Source of the DNA: Oreohelix idahoensis
Lineage: Eukaryota; Mollusca; Gastropoda; Stylommatophora; Oreohelicidae
NCBI GenBank assembly: GCA_024509875.1
Contig: JAMPIV010009912.1
Span: forward strand, 124,001 to 188,000
Length of the DNA: 64,000 nucleotides
Reading direction: 5' to 3'
Positions 1 through 10,249 of this stretch are shown here, piece after piece (position 1 is the first letter of the stretch; each line of letters opens with the position of its first letter). The notes beneath the pieces are model-generated. The model did no database searches. It saw nothing but the letters and a program-made list of their open reading frames with translations, and was not told the DNA's origin. The position numbers were made by a program, and so were the translations under genes.

Positions 1-241
1 ATCAGTACACATTAAAAAAATTTGCATTAAAAAAAAAAAATGGAGAATGCAAAAAGGATAATATAATTGAAATATAAAAGCAGAAGTGACCTCTATTGAC
101 ATTTCTGTTGTAGACATAAAGAGTTGCTTGCATACTTTTGTTAGATATTGCCACACATTTTCATTGTTTCACACCAGAAATTTCATCTTTTCTAGTTTGT
201 TTCATCATGTTAGTTATTTTGTAATGGTTTTTTTTAATCAG

Positions 242-1121
242 CCAAAATGTGGAGTACTCTGATGATGTTGTTATGGAAGTCAAAAATGCAACACAAGCTG
301 CCCTGGTGAACATCAAGTCCATGGAAGTCGATGAGACTGCTGAGTCATCGTCAGTTGTAGAACCTGGACAAGTAACATCATCTTGTGGTATGTCACCCAC
401 ATGTGATGAAATGGTGGTCATTTCTTCTAGTGAATTCTCTGGGGCACCAAGTCTTACAGATGAGAACATTATCCAAGCTGAGGCTCATTCTGACATACAA
501 AGTCAATCCAGCGACACTTTTAGTTCCTTTGGTGGTCCACAAGTTGCAGTCCCACATGGTGATACTGCTGGCAGGGAGCACTTCAAAAGTTCAGAATTTC
601 AAATTTCTTGTACATCTAATGGTGCTGATGGTAGTAATATTAATACTGAGTCATCATTGCCAAGTGTGACTGATTTTTATACAGCAGATCAGACATATAA
701 GAATAATTCAGCCAATCAAAACAATAATTGTCTGCCAGAGAAAGGGGAGGCAACATCACAATTATACCCTGACATTAGCCTGTGTCAAGAGAGCATAGAC
801 AGTTTCAAAACTTTTCAGGCATCGGTTACGGCAGTGAGAGCAAAGCCACAACCTTTCAGGGCAAGAAAAGTTTCATTCTCAGCCAAGACCAAGAACAGGA
901 ATAACACAGATGACCAAACTGTGGTGATGGATCAGTTGGAGCAATGGAAGCCCATGCCAAATGATGTTCTGGGGTTTTTGCTGCCAGCCTACATGTGCCT
1001 GCTGGACAACGAAGAGGCTTTAGAGCTTACGACCAGATGTGGCATTTTCCAGACCATTGTCAGTTTTCTGGAAACTTCCTTGTCGCATTGCTTGGAAAAT
1101 AAAAGCTCTGATTATCCAGAG
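242..1121 (+). CDS. internal exon of an unrecognised helical-repeat host gene (first exon in window)
   Basis: The exon follows a pyrimidine-rich tract ending in AG at 240-241 and stops before a strong GTAAGT donor at 1122. It enters with one base of a split codon and leaves in phase 0. The 293 whole codons have no stop. The first ~230 residues are rich in Ser, Thr, Asn and acidic residues and look disordered. From about residue 225 (QLEQWKPMPNDVLGFLLPAY) the sequence becomes leucine-rich and helical, and continues as such in the later exons. No initiator belongs here: the gene starts upstream of the window, and 1-241 is intron. I do not recognise the family; an ARM/HEAT-like scaffold is inferred from composition only. 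Confidence 0.75.
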
Positions 1122-1319
1122 GTAAGTTTGGAGTGTAACCTGCTTGGTGCTCCTTGAACAATTGCTGGTTGTTGATGACCTTGATATCCAATAGACAACC
1201 TTGAGAAATAAATAATTTGCCTACTCTCTTGACTTCATATGTGTGTCTTACATGCTACTGTCTTTTCCTTACCTCATGATGCTTTGTATACTTTTGGTCA
1301 TTTCCACCAGTTTTACATA

Positions 1320-1910
1320 TACTACTGGACAAAAGTTAAGTGCCGCCATTCAGTTTAGACAAGGTTTATATAATTGATTGGCAAACTGTAAAGACAAGTG
1401 AAAATGTCATTAAAACTGAGCTCAGAGAGATGTGTTACATTTCTGTGTGCACTAGCTTAATTTTTTTTTTAAATGTCCAAAAACTGGGTCACTTTAACCC
1501 GCACGTGAAAATTGCCATTGTTGCTGCAAAAACTTGTGGTTTTTGCAATACGCCCCACTAGTTCAAAAGGTGAAAAAGTGAGTTGAATTTGAATGCACGT
1601 GGAAAATGATCATTGGTAAAGAGTGTTCACCATTGGTATGCAATAAATCAGTATGACAAGTGGTCGAAATGATCACTGCATTAGCCATGCCACCAAGGAG
1701 AAGTCTCAGCACTGTAGACTGTGGTCGAGCCATGGCATGGATTCAGGATGGTCAATCTGTTCGTCATGTTGCAAGACGTTTAGCAGTGTCCCACTCTACC
1801 ATTCAGAGATTTCAAGTTACCGGACATTTGGAAAATCGACCCTGCTCAAGACGCCCTCGGTGTCCATGGTGGAGTTTTTCTTGGTGGCCCTTAACTTTTG
1901 TCCAGTAGTA
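1320..1910 (+). mobile_element. 591-bp internally deleted Tc1-like DNA transposon
   Basis: The ends are inverted copies: TACTACTGGACAAAAGTTAA at 1320 onward is repeated in reverse complement at the right end (CCTTAACTTTTGTCCAGTAGTA, ending 1910). Both ends are flanked by TA (1318-1319, 1911-1912), the Tc1/mariner target duplication. Full-length relatives are about 1.2-1.7 kb, so this is a non-autonomous deletion derivative lying in an intron of the host gene. It keeps the transposase DNA-binding region but no DDE catalytic domain. Confidence 0.85.
1660..1860 (+). pseudogene. Tc1-like transposase N-terminal HTH remnant
   Basis: The open frame encodes the paired-like helix-turn-helix of Tc1 transposases, with the pattern STVDCGRAMAWIQDG, then VRHVARRLAVSHSTIQRF, then TGHLENRP and the GRPR-like linker (RRPR). 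In intact transposases this is the first half of the DNA-binding domain. Immediately after the linker the frame runs into sequence next to the right terminal repeat, so the second HTH and the whole DDE domain are deleted. It is probably inactive; a DNA-binding-only product is conceivable but unsupported. Confidence 0.75.
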
Positions 1911-2049
1911 TAGTATAACTGACATGTGAATTTAGGTTTCTTTTAAAGATGATGGTTTTGACAGATGAAGGTACAGCATTCAAGGACATTGTACCAGCAT
2001 AACTGAAACCTTTAATTTGCCCAAGTGTGAACACTTTGGTAAATTTTAT

Positions 2050-2185
2050 AAATGCTGGCTGGCATGATGCTGGCCACATCACCCGTAGTGTGCCGATGGT
2101 CAAGAAAATATGGGCCTAACATCATATTCCCAACATGTCTCAATGGTCGTGTAACGGGATCCGTTACCTCCCCCTTTTTGTATTT
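2050..2185 (+). mobile_element. 3' half of SINE family B
   Basis: The segment with GATGCTGGCCACATCACCC, TGTGCCGATGGTCAAGA, CCTAACATCATATTCCCAA and CTCAATGGTCGTGTAA matches the 3' half of the longer tRNA-headed copy at 55386-55675. The pol III promoter head is absent here. The sequence between 1911 and 2050, and between 2185 and 2450, shows nothing else I can name except a G-rich run near 2403-2417. Confidence 0.6.
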
Positions 2186-2450
2186 CAGTGATCACAAGAG
2201 TTAACCTGTGGGAAAGGGGTGAGAAAAGAGTGGACATCTTTGCTGTTGAAGCTGTCTTGACAGTAACATTTAAAGTCTTGATTTAATAAGTTTTATGTTC
2301 AACAGAAAATAAACAGTTTGGACACATCAGAATATAGCACAGTTATCTACCATCATACAGCATTAGGACAATCAAGTAAAAACATGCCCCTGTGTAGTTC
2401 CTGGGGGGAGGGGGGGTCTCTGAGGGGAAAAAGAAAGAATAGGATTACTT

Positions 2451-3534
2451 CTACCTCATCATGTTGTACAAAGTGGTTAATGTGAGGTTGTGTGTGAGGC
2501 TGGCTACCTCATCATGTTGTACAAAGTGGTTAATGTGAGGTTGTGTGTGAGGCTGGCTACCTCATCATGTTGTACAAAGTGGTTAATGTGAGGTTGTGTG
2601 TGAGGCTGGCTACCTCATCATGTTGTACAAAGTGGTTAATGTGAGGTTGTGTGTGAGGCTGGCTACCTCATCATGTTGTACAAAGTGGTTAATGTGAGGT
2701 TGTGTGTGAAGCTGGCTACCTCATCATGTTGTACAAAGTGGTTAATGTGAGGTTGTGTGTGAAGCTGGCTACCTCATCATGTTGTACAAAGTGGTTAATG
2801 TGAGGCTGTGTGTGAAGCTGGCTACCTCATCATGTTGTACAAAGTGGTTAATGTGAGGCTGTGTGTGAAGCTGACTACCTCATCATGTTGTACAAAGTGG
2901 TTAATGTGAGGTTGTGTTTGAAGCTGACTACCTCATCATGTTGTACAAAGTGGTTAATGTGAGGTTGTGTTTGAAGCTGACTACCTTATCATGTTGTACA
3001 AAGTGGTTAATGTGAGGTTGTTTTTGAAGCTGGCTACCTCATCACGTTGTACAAAGTGGTTAATGTGAGGTTGTGTTTGAAGCTGACTACCTCATCATGT
3101 TGTACAAAGTGGTTAATGTGAGGTTGTGTGTGAAGCTTGCTACCTCATCATGTTGTACAAAGTGGTTAATGTGAGGTTTGTGAGGCTGGCTACCTCATCA
3201 TGTTGTACAAAGTGGTTATTGTGAGGTTGTGTGTGAGGCTGGCTACCTCATCACATTGTACAAAGTGGTTAATGTGAGGTTGTGTGTGAAGCTGGCTACC
3301 TCATCATGTTGTACAAAGTGGTTAATGTGAGGTTGTGTGAGAAGCTGGCTACCTCATCATGTTGTACAAAGTGGTTAATGTGAGGTTGTGTTTGAAGCTG
3401 GCTACCTCATCATGATGTACAAAGTGGTTAATGTGAGGTTGTGTGTGAAGCTGGCTACCTCATCATGATGTACAAAGTGGTTAGTGTGAGGTTGTGTGTG
3501 AGGCTGGCTACCTCATCATGTTGTACAAAGTGGT
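2451..3534 (+). repeat. 53-bp minisatellite, about 20 copies, intronic
   Basis: The unit begins CTACCTCATCATGTTGTACA, continues AAGTGGTTAATGTGAGGTTG and ends TGTGTGAGGCTGG; successive starts are 53 bp apart (2451, 2504 and so on). Variant positions (GAGGCTGG versus GAAGCTGG, GTGTGTG versus GTGTTTG) occur in blocks, as expected from local duplication. The array lies in the intron between exons 242-1121 and 3697-3820. Its origin is not recognised. Confidence 0.9.
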
Positions 3535-3696
3535 CTCAAATATGATATTCATGTAGCCTATGTTACTGGTCCTGGCAGAATATTTTGCATGAGATCAGAA
3601 ACTATATCTATCCATGCCACTAAATGTAGCATAAATGGCAGGAAAACTGAAGTAACTCAAATGATCATGATGCTAAACCATTTTTTATTTAAACAG

Positions 3697-3820
3697 AGTA
3701 CAACCATCAATGCCCTGTCTCTGATTGAGCAAGTGTACACAGACTCTCCAACGTCTGCAGCCAGACTTGAATGCTTTGAAGAGTTTTTTGAAATTTCTCT
3801 CTTATCTCTGCCAAATCTGT
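3697..3820 (+). CDS. internal exon of the helical-repeat host gene
   Basis: The acceptor is TTTTTTATTTAAACAG and the donor GTAAGA. The exon enters in phase 0, matching the previous exon, and exits after one base of a Leu codon. Its 41 codons are helical and leucine-rich (INALSLIEQVYTDSPTSAAR, then LECFEEFFEISLLSLPNL). The frame stays open into the intron, which can make the exon look longer than it is; phase agreement with both neighbours supports these boundaries. Confidence 0.75.
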
Positions 3821-4109
3821 GTAAGATCTTTAGTTTTGTGCCAGTAAAACTTATGTTTTTAATTTGTGAAGAAGCAGAAACATCTTTAGCACCAAACAAA
3901 ATTTCAGTGACTCATAATTTTTGCACCAGGGCAGCACACTGTTATTGTTGTTATTGTAGTTGTTATCTGTATTGTGTTGTCTCTGTTGTTATCTTATGTT
4001 GGGGAAGCCAAAGGAAAAAAGAATGTTCTAGTGTGTAAGTTTATATGTCAGCTTCACTTGATGTTTGTCAACTTGGTAGAATTAAAGCTAGTTTGGTATA
4101 ACTTTGTTC

Positions 4110-4845
4110 AAACCACAAACATCACCATACGAATCCACATGAATGATTGTGTTAACATCCACAAACATCTCTACAAATCCATATGAAAGAAAATCCACAA
4201 GCATTTCTATACACATCCAAGTGAAAAAAAGATCCACAGACATCTTTGTACAAATCTGTATGATAGAGGATCCATAAATATCTCTGTACAAATCTGTATG
4301 AACAAAGGTCTACAACATCTTCGTACAAATCTGAATGAAAAAAATCTTTATACAAATCTGTATGAAAAAAAAGATCTACAATCATCTCAATACAAATCTG
4401 TATGAAAATAAAAGATCTACAAACATCTTTATACAAATTTGTGAGAAAAAAAGATCTACAAACATCTTTATACAAATCTGTATGGAAAAAAATATCTACA
4501 AACATTATACAAATCGGTATACAAATCAATATGAAAAAAAATATCTACAAACATCTTTATACAAATCTGTATGGGAAAAAAAATCTACAAACATTATACA
4601 AATCTGTATGAACAAAGATCTACAAACATCTCTATACAATTCAATATGAAAAAAATTTCTACAAACATCTCTATCCAAATCTACATGGAAATAAAAATCC
4701 ACAAACATCTCTATGCACATCTATATGAACAAAATATCTACAAACATCTTTATACAAATCTATATAAACAAAATATCTACAAACATCTCTATACAAATCT
4801 ATGTGAAAAAAATATCTACAAACATCTTTATACAAATCCGTAAGC
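4110..4845 (+). repeat. degenerate ~40-bp AT-rich minisatellite, intronic
   Basis: About 18 diverged copies of a unit built from CTACAAACATCTTTATACAA and ATCTGTATGAAAAAAA. Unit length varies by a few bases through changes in the A-run. The strand bias (A-rich plus strand) creates spurious open frames on both strands. It fills most of the intron between exons 3697-3820 and 4938-5027. Confidence 0.85.
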
Positions 4846-4937
4846 ATGTGATGAAAAGAAATGTTGTTTAAAAAATACTTTCAAACATTTCTTAAAAGCT
4901 TGTTTTGATAATTCTGTTTTCTTTTTTTAACCCCTAG

Positions 4938-5027
4938 TAACTTTGCCCCACCCACCTTCTCTTGTGTGTCTGAAACTACTAGAAGTGTCTTTAGCTGCCT
5001 ACAGGTTACAAATGAGAGACAATAAAA
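4938..5027 (+). CDS. internal exon of the helical-repeat host gene
   Basis: The acceptor is CTTTTTTTAACCCCTAG and the donor GTAAGT. The first two bases complete the Leu codon from the previous exon and the last base starts a new codon (phase 1). The 30-residue product (TLPHPPSLVCLKLLEVSLAA, then YRLQMRDNK) is an amphipathic helix pair in keeping with the ARM/HEAT-like character. The 3' end of this exon and its donor are partly duplicated just downstream. Confidence 0.75.
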
Positions 5028-5139
5028 GTAAGTGTCATTACCTGCCTACATGTTACAAATGAGAGATGATATTAGTAAGTGTGATAAAAAGTGTCTTTAG
5101 CTGCCTAAATTGAAGGTTACAAATGAGAGATGACAAAAC
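4985..5139 (+). repeat. triplicated exon 3' end with donor site
   Basis: The exon end GCCTACAGGTTACAAATGAG plus its GTAAGT donor (5028) recurs at 5043-5090 with a second GTAAGT at 5075, and again, more diverged and without a donor, at 5091-5139. These partial tandem copies of an exon-intron boundary lie in the 253-bp intron before exon 5281-5463. Confidence 0.75.
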
Positions 5140-5280
5140 ATGTGTTGGAGGTATTACGTTTGTTTGTTTGCTATGTTTCAGCATGGATCACCTTTTAAAG
5201 AAGTTTGTTGTGTAAGTTTGTTATCACTCTCTGACATTTATGTGTAGATACAAGCATTATCTCAACTATTTTTCTTGCAG

Positions 5281-5463
5281 GAAAGTCTTCACTTCCCCAG
5301 TTAAAACATTCACAGTCCAGGCTGTTCAAGGCAGCCTTAGATTACCTCAGCTCTATTTACGAGTTCCAACAACACAAGGGCAGATCACCCTCCCTGTACA
5401 TCAGGAAAGAGTTCTGGGATATCTGGCCTCTAGCTGAGACTTCGTGGTGTGGCTGTATTGCTG
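5281..5463 (+). CDS. internal exon of the helical-repeat host gene
   Basis: The acceptor is CTATTTTTCTTGCAG and the donor GTAAAT. Phase 1 in and phase 1 out agree with both neighbours. It encodes 61 residues, including SRLFKAALDYLSSIYEFQQH and KEFWDIWPLAETSW, with helical periodicity. The intron that follows (5464-8058) contains no further exon I could support; 5464-5800 shows nothing recognisable. Confidence 0.75.
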
Positions 5464-5804
5464 GTAAATATCTGAACAACCCATGAGAACCAACAGTGGA
5501 GGTGTGGTAGTGCCATGATACCAGTTTTTCGAGTTTCTCTGAATTGCTTTCTTCATCAGCTTGCCAGAAAGAGATTATTTCCGTTCCACTCTTTTCTTTA
5601 TGGTCTGTCTTAAGTTTACAGTTCGGAGCTTTTTTTTTAGATCTTTCTTTGCTGTCTATCCACTTTATTCTTGCTTTAGTCTTGTGCAATGTTTGTTCAG
5701 TTAGCACCTTTCTTGTCTGCCTGTTATCCTTCACTCTTGTGACAGTCCAACCCTGTCATTCTGACTTGATGCTTGTGGTCTCAGATATGATATTCATGTA
5801 GCCT

Positions 5805-6215
5805 ATGATACTAAACTTATTGATAGCATTACCAGGCAGCCTTTGTTCTGGAATCCCCAGGGTAAGTGAGGTATAAGAAGACCAAAGAACACATGGAGAA
5901 GAGAACTGGAGACAGATATGGAAAGATCTTGAGATGATGGCACGAGACAGGAAGTCTTGGTATAAGTAGATTGAGGGCCTATGACAGGACAGGAAGACTT
6001 GGTATAAGTAGATTGAGGGCCTATGACAGGACAGGAAGACTTGGTATAAGTAGATTGAGGGCCTGTGACAGAACAGGAAGACTTGGTATAAGTAGATTGA
6101 GGGCCTATGACAGGACAGGAAGACTTGGTATAAGTAGATTAAGGGCTTATGACAGGACAGGAAGACTTGGTATAAGTAGATTGAGGGCCTATGCACCTTG
6201 GGTAGTTGAAAGGTG
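5805..6215 (+). mobile_element. LINE C-terminal fragment interrupted by a 42-bp tandem repeat
   Basis: A decayed frame reads DSITRQPLFWNPQG, then a TWRREL-like block and a DRK-W-YK...EGL motif. This is the C-terminal tail after the reverse transcriptase in a family of non-LTR retrotransposons that appears several times in this window (compare 6275-6575 and 34110-34375). The DRK-W motif has been amplified into the tandem array at 5946-6196. The fragment ends in TLGS followed by a stop, as in the sister copy. Confidence 0.7.
5946..6196 (+). repeat. 42-bp tandem repeat, about 6 copies, derived from LINE coding sequence
   Basis: The unit is ACAGGAAGACTTGGTATAAG followed by TAGATTGAGGGCCTATGACAGG. 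It is the LINE segment for the DRKTWYK...EGL tail motif, multiplied in tandem. The unit length is a multiple of three, so long frames appear in both directions, but in the parental LINE frame each unit carries a stop, so there is no protein. Confidence 0.85.
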
Positions 6216-6274
6216 ATGGTGATGCTAAAATTGTACAAATATTTATTGTAGATACTCAACAAATATTATACTAT

Positions 6275-6575
6275 CTTTTTATGAAAGACGTGCCAGTGGA
6301 ACAAGAGTTGAGAAGAAGACTCTGGCGTTGGATAGGACACACATTGAAGAGACCTGTTGATAGCATTACAAGGCAATCCTTGTTCTGTAATCCACAGGGG
6401 AAGAGAGGTAGACCAAAAAACACATGGAGAAGAGAACTGGATACAGATGTGAAAATGATGAGGAAAACATGGAAAGAACTTGAGCGGATGGCACAGAACA
6501 GGAAGACTTGGCATGTGTTTGTTGAAGGCCTATACTCCTTGGGGAGCTAAAGGTTATTGATTGATTGATTCAGAA
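6275..6575 (+). mobile_element. LINE C-terminal fragment with (TGAT)n tail
   Basis: The open frame reads VPVEQELRRRLWRWIGHTLK, RPVDSITRQSLFCNPQGKRG, RPKNTWRRELD and ends in FVEGLYSLGS plus a stop. This is the conserved tail of an APE-type LINE (the zinc-less GHTLR / GRPK-TWRREL block after RT). The 3' terminus is the short simple repeat TTGATTGATTGATT, as in RTE-like elements. It is 5'-truncated, in an intron, and has no RT domain. Confidence 0.8.
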
Positions 6576-6734
6576 TATGGTTACGACATCCTTTAACCGA
6601 GACAGCACACATTTTGATGGCAGTCTGGCATTTTTGGAGCTAGAAAAATAGAATAAATAAGGGGGCTGCTGTAAATAAGAGCTGAGAAATCTAAAGTAAT
6701 CGGTTTCTTTATGTCGGCAGTTCAAGTAAGTTGT

Positions 6735-7370
6735 GATAAAGCACATCTCATCTCACAGGAATATCCCTGGGAATGAAGAGGCTGACAGATTAGTTCAGAA
6801 CTGACATAAGTCTTATGTATTTTTTTTTCTTCTTCTTCATCATTTCATTCTTAAATAACCACATCAATCATCTTTTATAAAGATGACAGTCTGTCTCAGG
6901 CTTCTCTCATCACCATACAGCTTCTCTCTCTACTGACATAAGCATTATGCATGAAGAGGTCTGGAGATTTTTCAACAGCAGATACAGGAACAGGTGGAAG
7001 ACAGCATTCAGGACCCTATAAAAGTGATGCCCATCTATAGCCGAACAGAGGAGAACAAGTAACAGAGGAGAACAAGTAACAGAGGAGAACAAGTAACGAT
7101 CTTCAGAATATGCACAGGCCACAGCAGATGATATACCATCTGTTGCCACATTTAAAGATAGGTACTGCTGATGAATGTTCCTCCAATTTCTGCTGTAGAA
7201 GTGCCTCGACATATGAGGAACAGAGATAGTGCATAATACCATCACCAGTAGTGGTCCAGGACAAGCTGTATGGAATAGCCAACAACCTGAGATTGTCAGC
7301 TGTTTTCTTGACTTACTTCAAGTTGACATCTCAGTGTGTTGGAAGAAGATCTTATCTTAGGTAGACCACA
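6735..7370 (+). mobile_element. 3' fragment of an RNase H-bearing LINE
   Basis: Decayed coding sequence shows the RNase H end motif (IPGNEEADRLV near 6760-6800), then a region aligning with EEQVTIFR-TGH, a CPTYEEQR-like block and DKLYGIAN near 7260-7290. The same family is seen at 25262-25488 plus 26719-26850 and at 35180-35640. Several stops and frameshifts make it non-functional. It lies in the intron before exon 8059-8157. Confidence 0.6.
7051..7099 (+). repeat. 17-bp triplication inside LINE fragment
   Basis: AGAGGAGAACAAGTAAC is present three times head to tail at the position encoding the EEQVT motif of the surrounding LINE. Copies are identical, so the expansion is recent or conserved by conversion. 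Confidence 0.8.
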
Positions 7371-7459
7371 GATGGAATATTTGTTTATCAAAGTTAGGCG
7401 AAACAGTTTTATGGTCAGTAATAACAGGCAGAAAGCTTACTAAGATTCATACCATTTTA

Positions 7460-7905
7460 GGGGGTCATAGTGGCTAAGATGTATGGTGTCCGCCTCAAAT
7501 TCTAAAGCTACCGAGTTTGATTCCCAGTAGAGAAAATTTAACTTATGGAAATTTTTTTTTTAAACCAGTGGACCTAATGGTGTCATATTCCTCTCCTGGG
7601 TAGTGAGATCGGATGCATATCCTTCTCGGATAAGGGTGAAAAAATAAGAGGTCCTGTGTAAGTTGCACACGTTAAAAATCCAATTTCAGTTGGAAATCAT
7701 AAAGAGTAGGCCATAAGGCGGCTGCCTTGGCAAAATTTAAAAATTAGAAACCTACCCACCACAAAAATATTTATAGAATCTGATTCATACATTGGGATTC
7801 TCGCTGGTACTATGGAGCTCATGCACTGTGCTGAGATCCTCCTTGTGTGATCTAAGGGAGGAGATCAGATCAATGATGAAGTTTTCAGTGTGCAGTGAAG
7901 ATAGT
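7460..7905 (+). mobile_element. SINE family A, longest copy, tRNA-like head
   Basis: The head GGGGTCATAGTGGCTAAGAT and the later GAGTTTGATTCCCAG resemble pol III A and B boxes of a tRNA-derived SINE. The body (CTCTCGGATAAGGGTGAAAA-like, CCTACCCACCACAAAAATA, GATCTAAGGGAGGAGAT) recurs in the same orientation at 22185-22580 and 23395-23730. It lies in an intron. Confidence 0.75.
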
Positions 7906-8058
7906 AAAAAAAGACCATACCATTTTGTTTCTTACCTAAGCATCTATTTGACTTGTGTACTAACTAGTTTGCAGATTTTATTTCTTTGCTTTTGGTTGCC
8001 AGCCCACTGTGTAGAAGCCCCTGTGTTCATTGCTTTTTTCTTTTTTGAATTGTTATAG

Positions 8059-8157
8059 GACTGTGTACTCTAGTGAGATCTGTAGAGGAACTTCAGGAAG
8101 CCTTAGCTAGGTCTCAGATGTTGCCAGACTTTTTATCCTTTCTGGCCAATTTTGATG
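8059..8157 (+). CDS. internal exon of the helical-repeat host gene
   Basis: The acceptor follows a T-rich tract ending GTTATAG and the donor is GTATGT. It enters and leaves in phase 1, matching both neighbours. It encodes GLCTLVRSVEELQEALARSQ followed by MLPDFLSFLANFD, two amphipathic helices. The next intron runs to 10723. Confidence 0.75.
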
Positions 8158-8394
8158 GTATGTTGCAAGTACATCATGGACTTTGTATATCATTTAAGCC
8201 TTTGAGTATATCATAGATATAAGCTATTGAGATTTTAATTTGAGCATGTGGCCTTATGCAGCTAATAAATTAAAAACGAGTTATCAAGTGTGAAATATAG
8301 TCTTCATTATTATGTGGTGCAAAAACATTGATAATTTAAAAAAAGTAAATTAGAGGGAAAAATTGAGGCCCTTGATGTAGATTTACAACAGACT

Positions 8395-8640
8395 GGGGCA
8401 CATCTCATGGAGAGAGAGAGAAGGAAATAAATAAGCAGGTCATTGAAAAGCTAGCAATGAAAAGAGATCAAAGTAAGACAGGTCAAGTATTGTGGACATA
8501 TTAAAAAGATATAACAACCGTGTTGGAAACCTAAATAGAAGGAAACAGACAAGAGGAAGACAGTTATAAAAATGGGAAGATAAAATCATGAGATGGACAG
8601 GAACGAGTCTTATCAGCTTGTACCATCAAGACAAGAGGTA
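8395..8640 (+). mobile_element. probable decayed LINE tail
   Basis: Frames around 8480-8640 recall the LINE tail pattern (KYCGHIKK, then an EG-K-T-RGR-like basic block, then a W-DN...W block), but with several stops and shifts. The resemblance is weak; it could also be unrelated intron sequence. Confidence 0.3.
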
Positions 8641-8984
8641 TATTTCAATTCTGGTTGTTGGTTGTAATCATTTATTAATATGTCTAGCATATTATACGTG
8701 ACAGCCAACAACCAGAGTAGACCAACGGCATGTAACACACATTATGCTGGCAAGTTGAATCTTGCTGTGACAAAACGTCTGAACATGCTCTTTTGTGTGA
8801 TCTCTCACACCTTCAGCCCTCTGGCAGTATCCTTTCTTTTTCTTCATTTTTCTCACTCATCGCTTTTATTTGGCATAACTCATGCCTTTTTATTTTCACT
8901 ATTTTGCTCTATGATGGACATAGCATAGTGAAGTCTCTAACACGCCACTCCCCAATGGCAGTAATTGCTAAGGGAGTAATGCGT

Positions 8985-10020
8985 ATCTTATTGTTTACCA
9001 CTCTTCAGACGTATTTACGCTTCGCCAGGTTTGGAGACGCGGCTGGCGATAATATTTTATCACAATATCGGTCTGACCACCCTTTCAAGCGGCGGGGCTT
9101 GGTTATCCAAGGAGGTTGAATAGAAACATTTGTTATCTGGCAAAACACATGATAACCTGTGCATGTGGGCAGACAAATGTGATATAATCGCTTTCGGTCC
9201 TTGGTTAAAAAGTAATCATGGATTTATTACATTTTAGACAATATGAGTCTACAAATGTGTTGGTGAGAGTGTATGCAAGACATCAGATGTCCATATATGG
9301 TAATACGTGACCTTTGCAGGCACGCACCTTATTTCTTGTGGGACTATTTTGAAATATCACACCCTATCTGCATGATTTGAAATGATTGGATCTTTCTGAT
9401 TAGATTCATAACATCACTGGAGGGAATATAGGCTGACAATTTCACAGTTTAATTTCTCTGTGATTTGCACGCTCGCCAAGACAACATCAGACCTCGCCAC
9501 AGTGAAAACTAGATTCATAATTCCTAATTGTTATCCTGACCTTTTATTGGAGAACCAGATAAGACTTATAAAGCACAGGAAATCTCTTTCAAATGTTAAT
9601 AAGGAACACTGGAACTAGGAAATTGAAGAAACACGGAGTCAGAAGGGGCAATCTATTGTAAAGTTAAAAGAAATCCCAGACACATGTTGTAAGAGAACGA
9701 TTCGTCTCTTTTATTCATCTGTCCGACAAGTCTGTAGCCAGGATTGGCGTAAGTTGTGATTTACATTTCATATTTTATTACTAACATGTGAACTAACATA
9801 TATATGTATATATTACCATGTGAATTTTATTGTGTGAACCTCGCTATTGGATGTCAAAGTCATTTGAGGCTGGCAACCTCAGTGTATAGAATGATGATTC
9901 ATGAACCACCACTGCACGGGCTGGTGATTGCTTTATTGATAGTTTCGTAAAGAGAATTAAAAGCATAAAGTTGTTCCAGGTTCCCTATGGAGCAAGGAGG
10001 GAAAGATGAAAGACATGTAA
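8985..10020 (+). repeat. dispersed repeat of unknown class, copy 1
   Basis: Segments of this stretch recur in reverse complement at 46440-47480. Examples are GAACCACCACTGCA...GGTGATTGCTT (about 9903-9935) and CAAGACAACATCAGACCTCG (about 9477), with the intervening order kept. There is no clear coding frame and no terminal repeats were identified. It is probably an uncharacterised non-autonomous element. Confidence 0.6.
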
Positions 10021-10249
10021 ACTCTGAGTTAAGTGGGATGGTGAAATAGAAGAGGGGGGAGGACACATAACTGTGTGTCGGAGAATGCCATACTCAGAAG
10101 AGCGTTCTTTTCTATTCTTCTATCACAGTATTGGTGGTACCATCAGAAAGTACTATTTCTGGAACAAGACGGGATCAGTGGCCTACGCTTTAAGACAAAG
10201 GACGCACTATGTAGACTTTCCTTTAAGTTTCTTTACAACCTTGGAGATT

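Noticed and set aside
3589..4038. A 149-residue frame as an independent gene
   Set aside because: Only 3697-3820 is coding by splice sites and phase; the rest is intron on both sides.
4088..4843. Overlapping frames with YKHLYTNLY / DLYKDVCRS repeats
   Set aside because: AT-rich ~40-bp intronic minisatellite read in stop-free frames on both strands.
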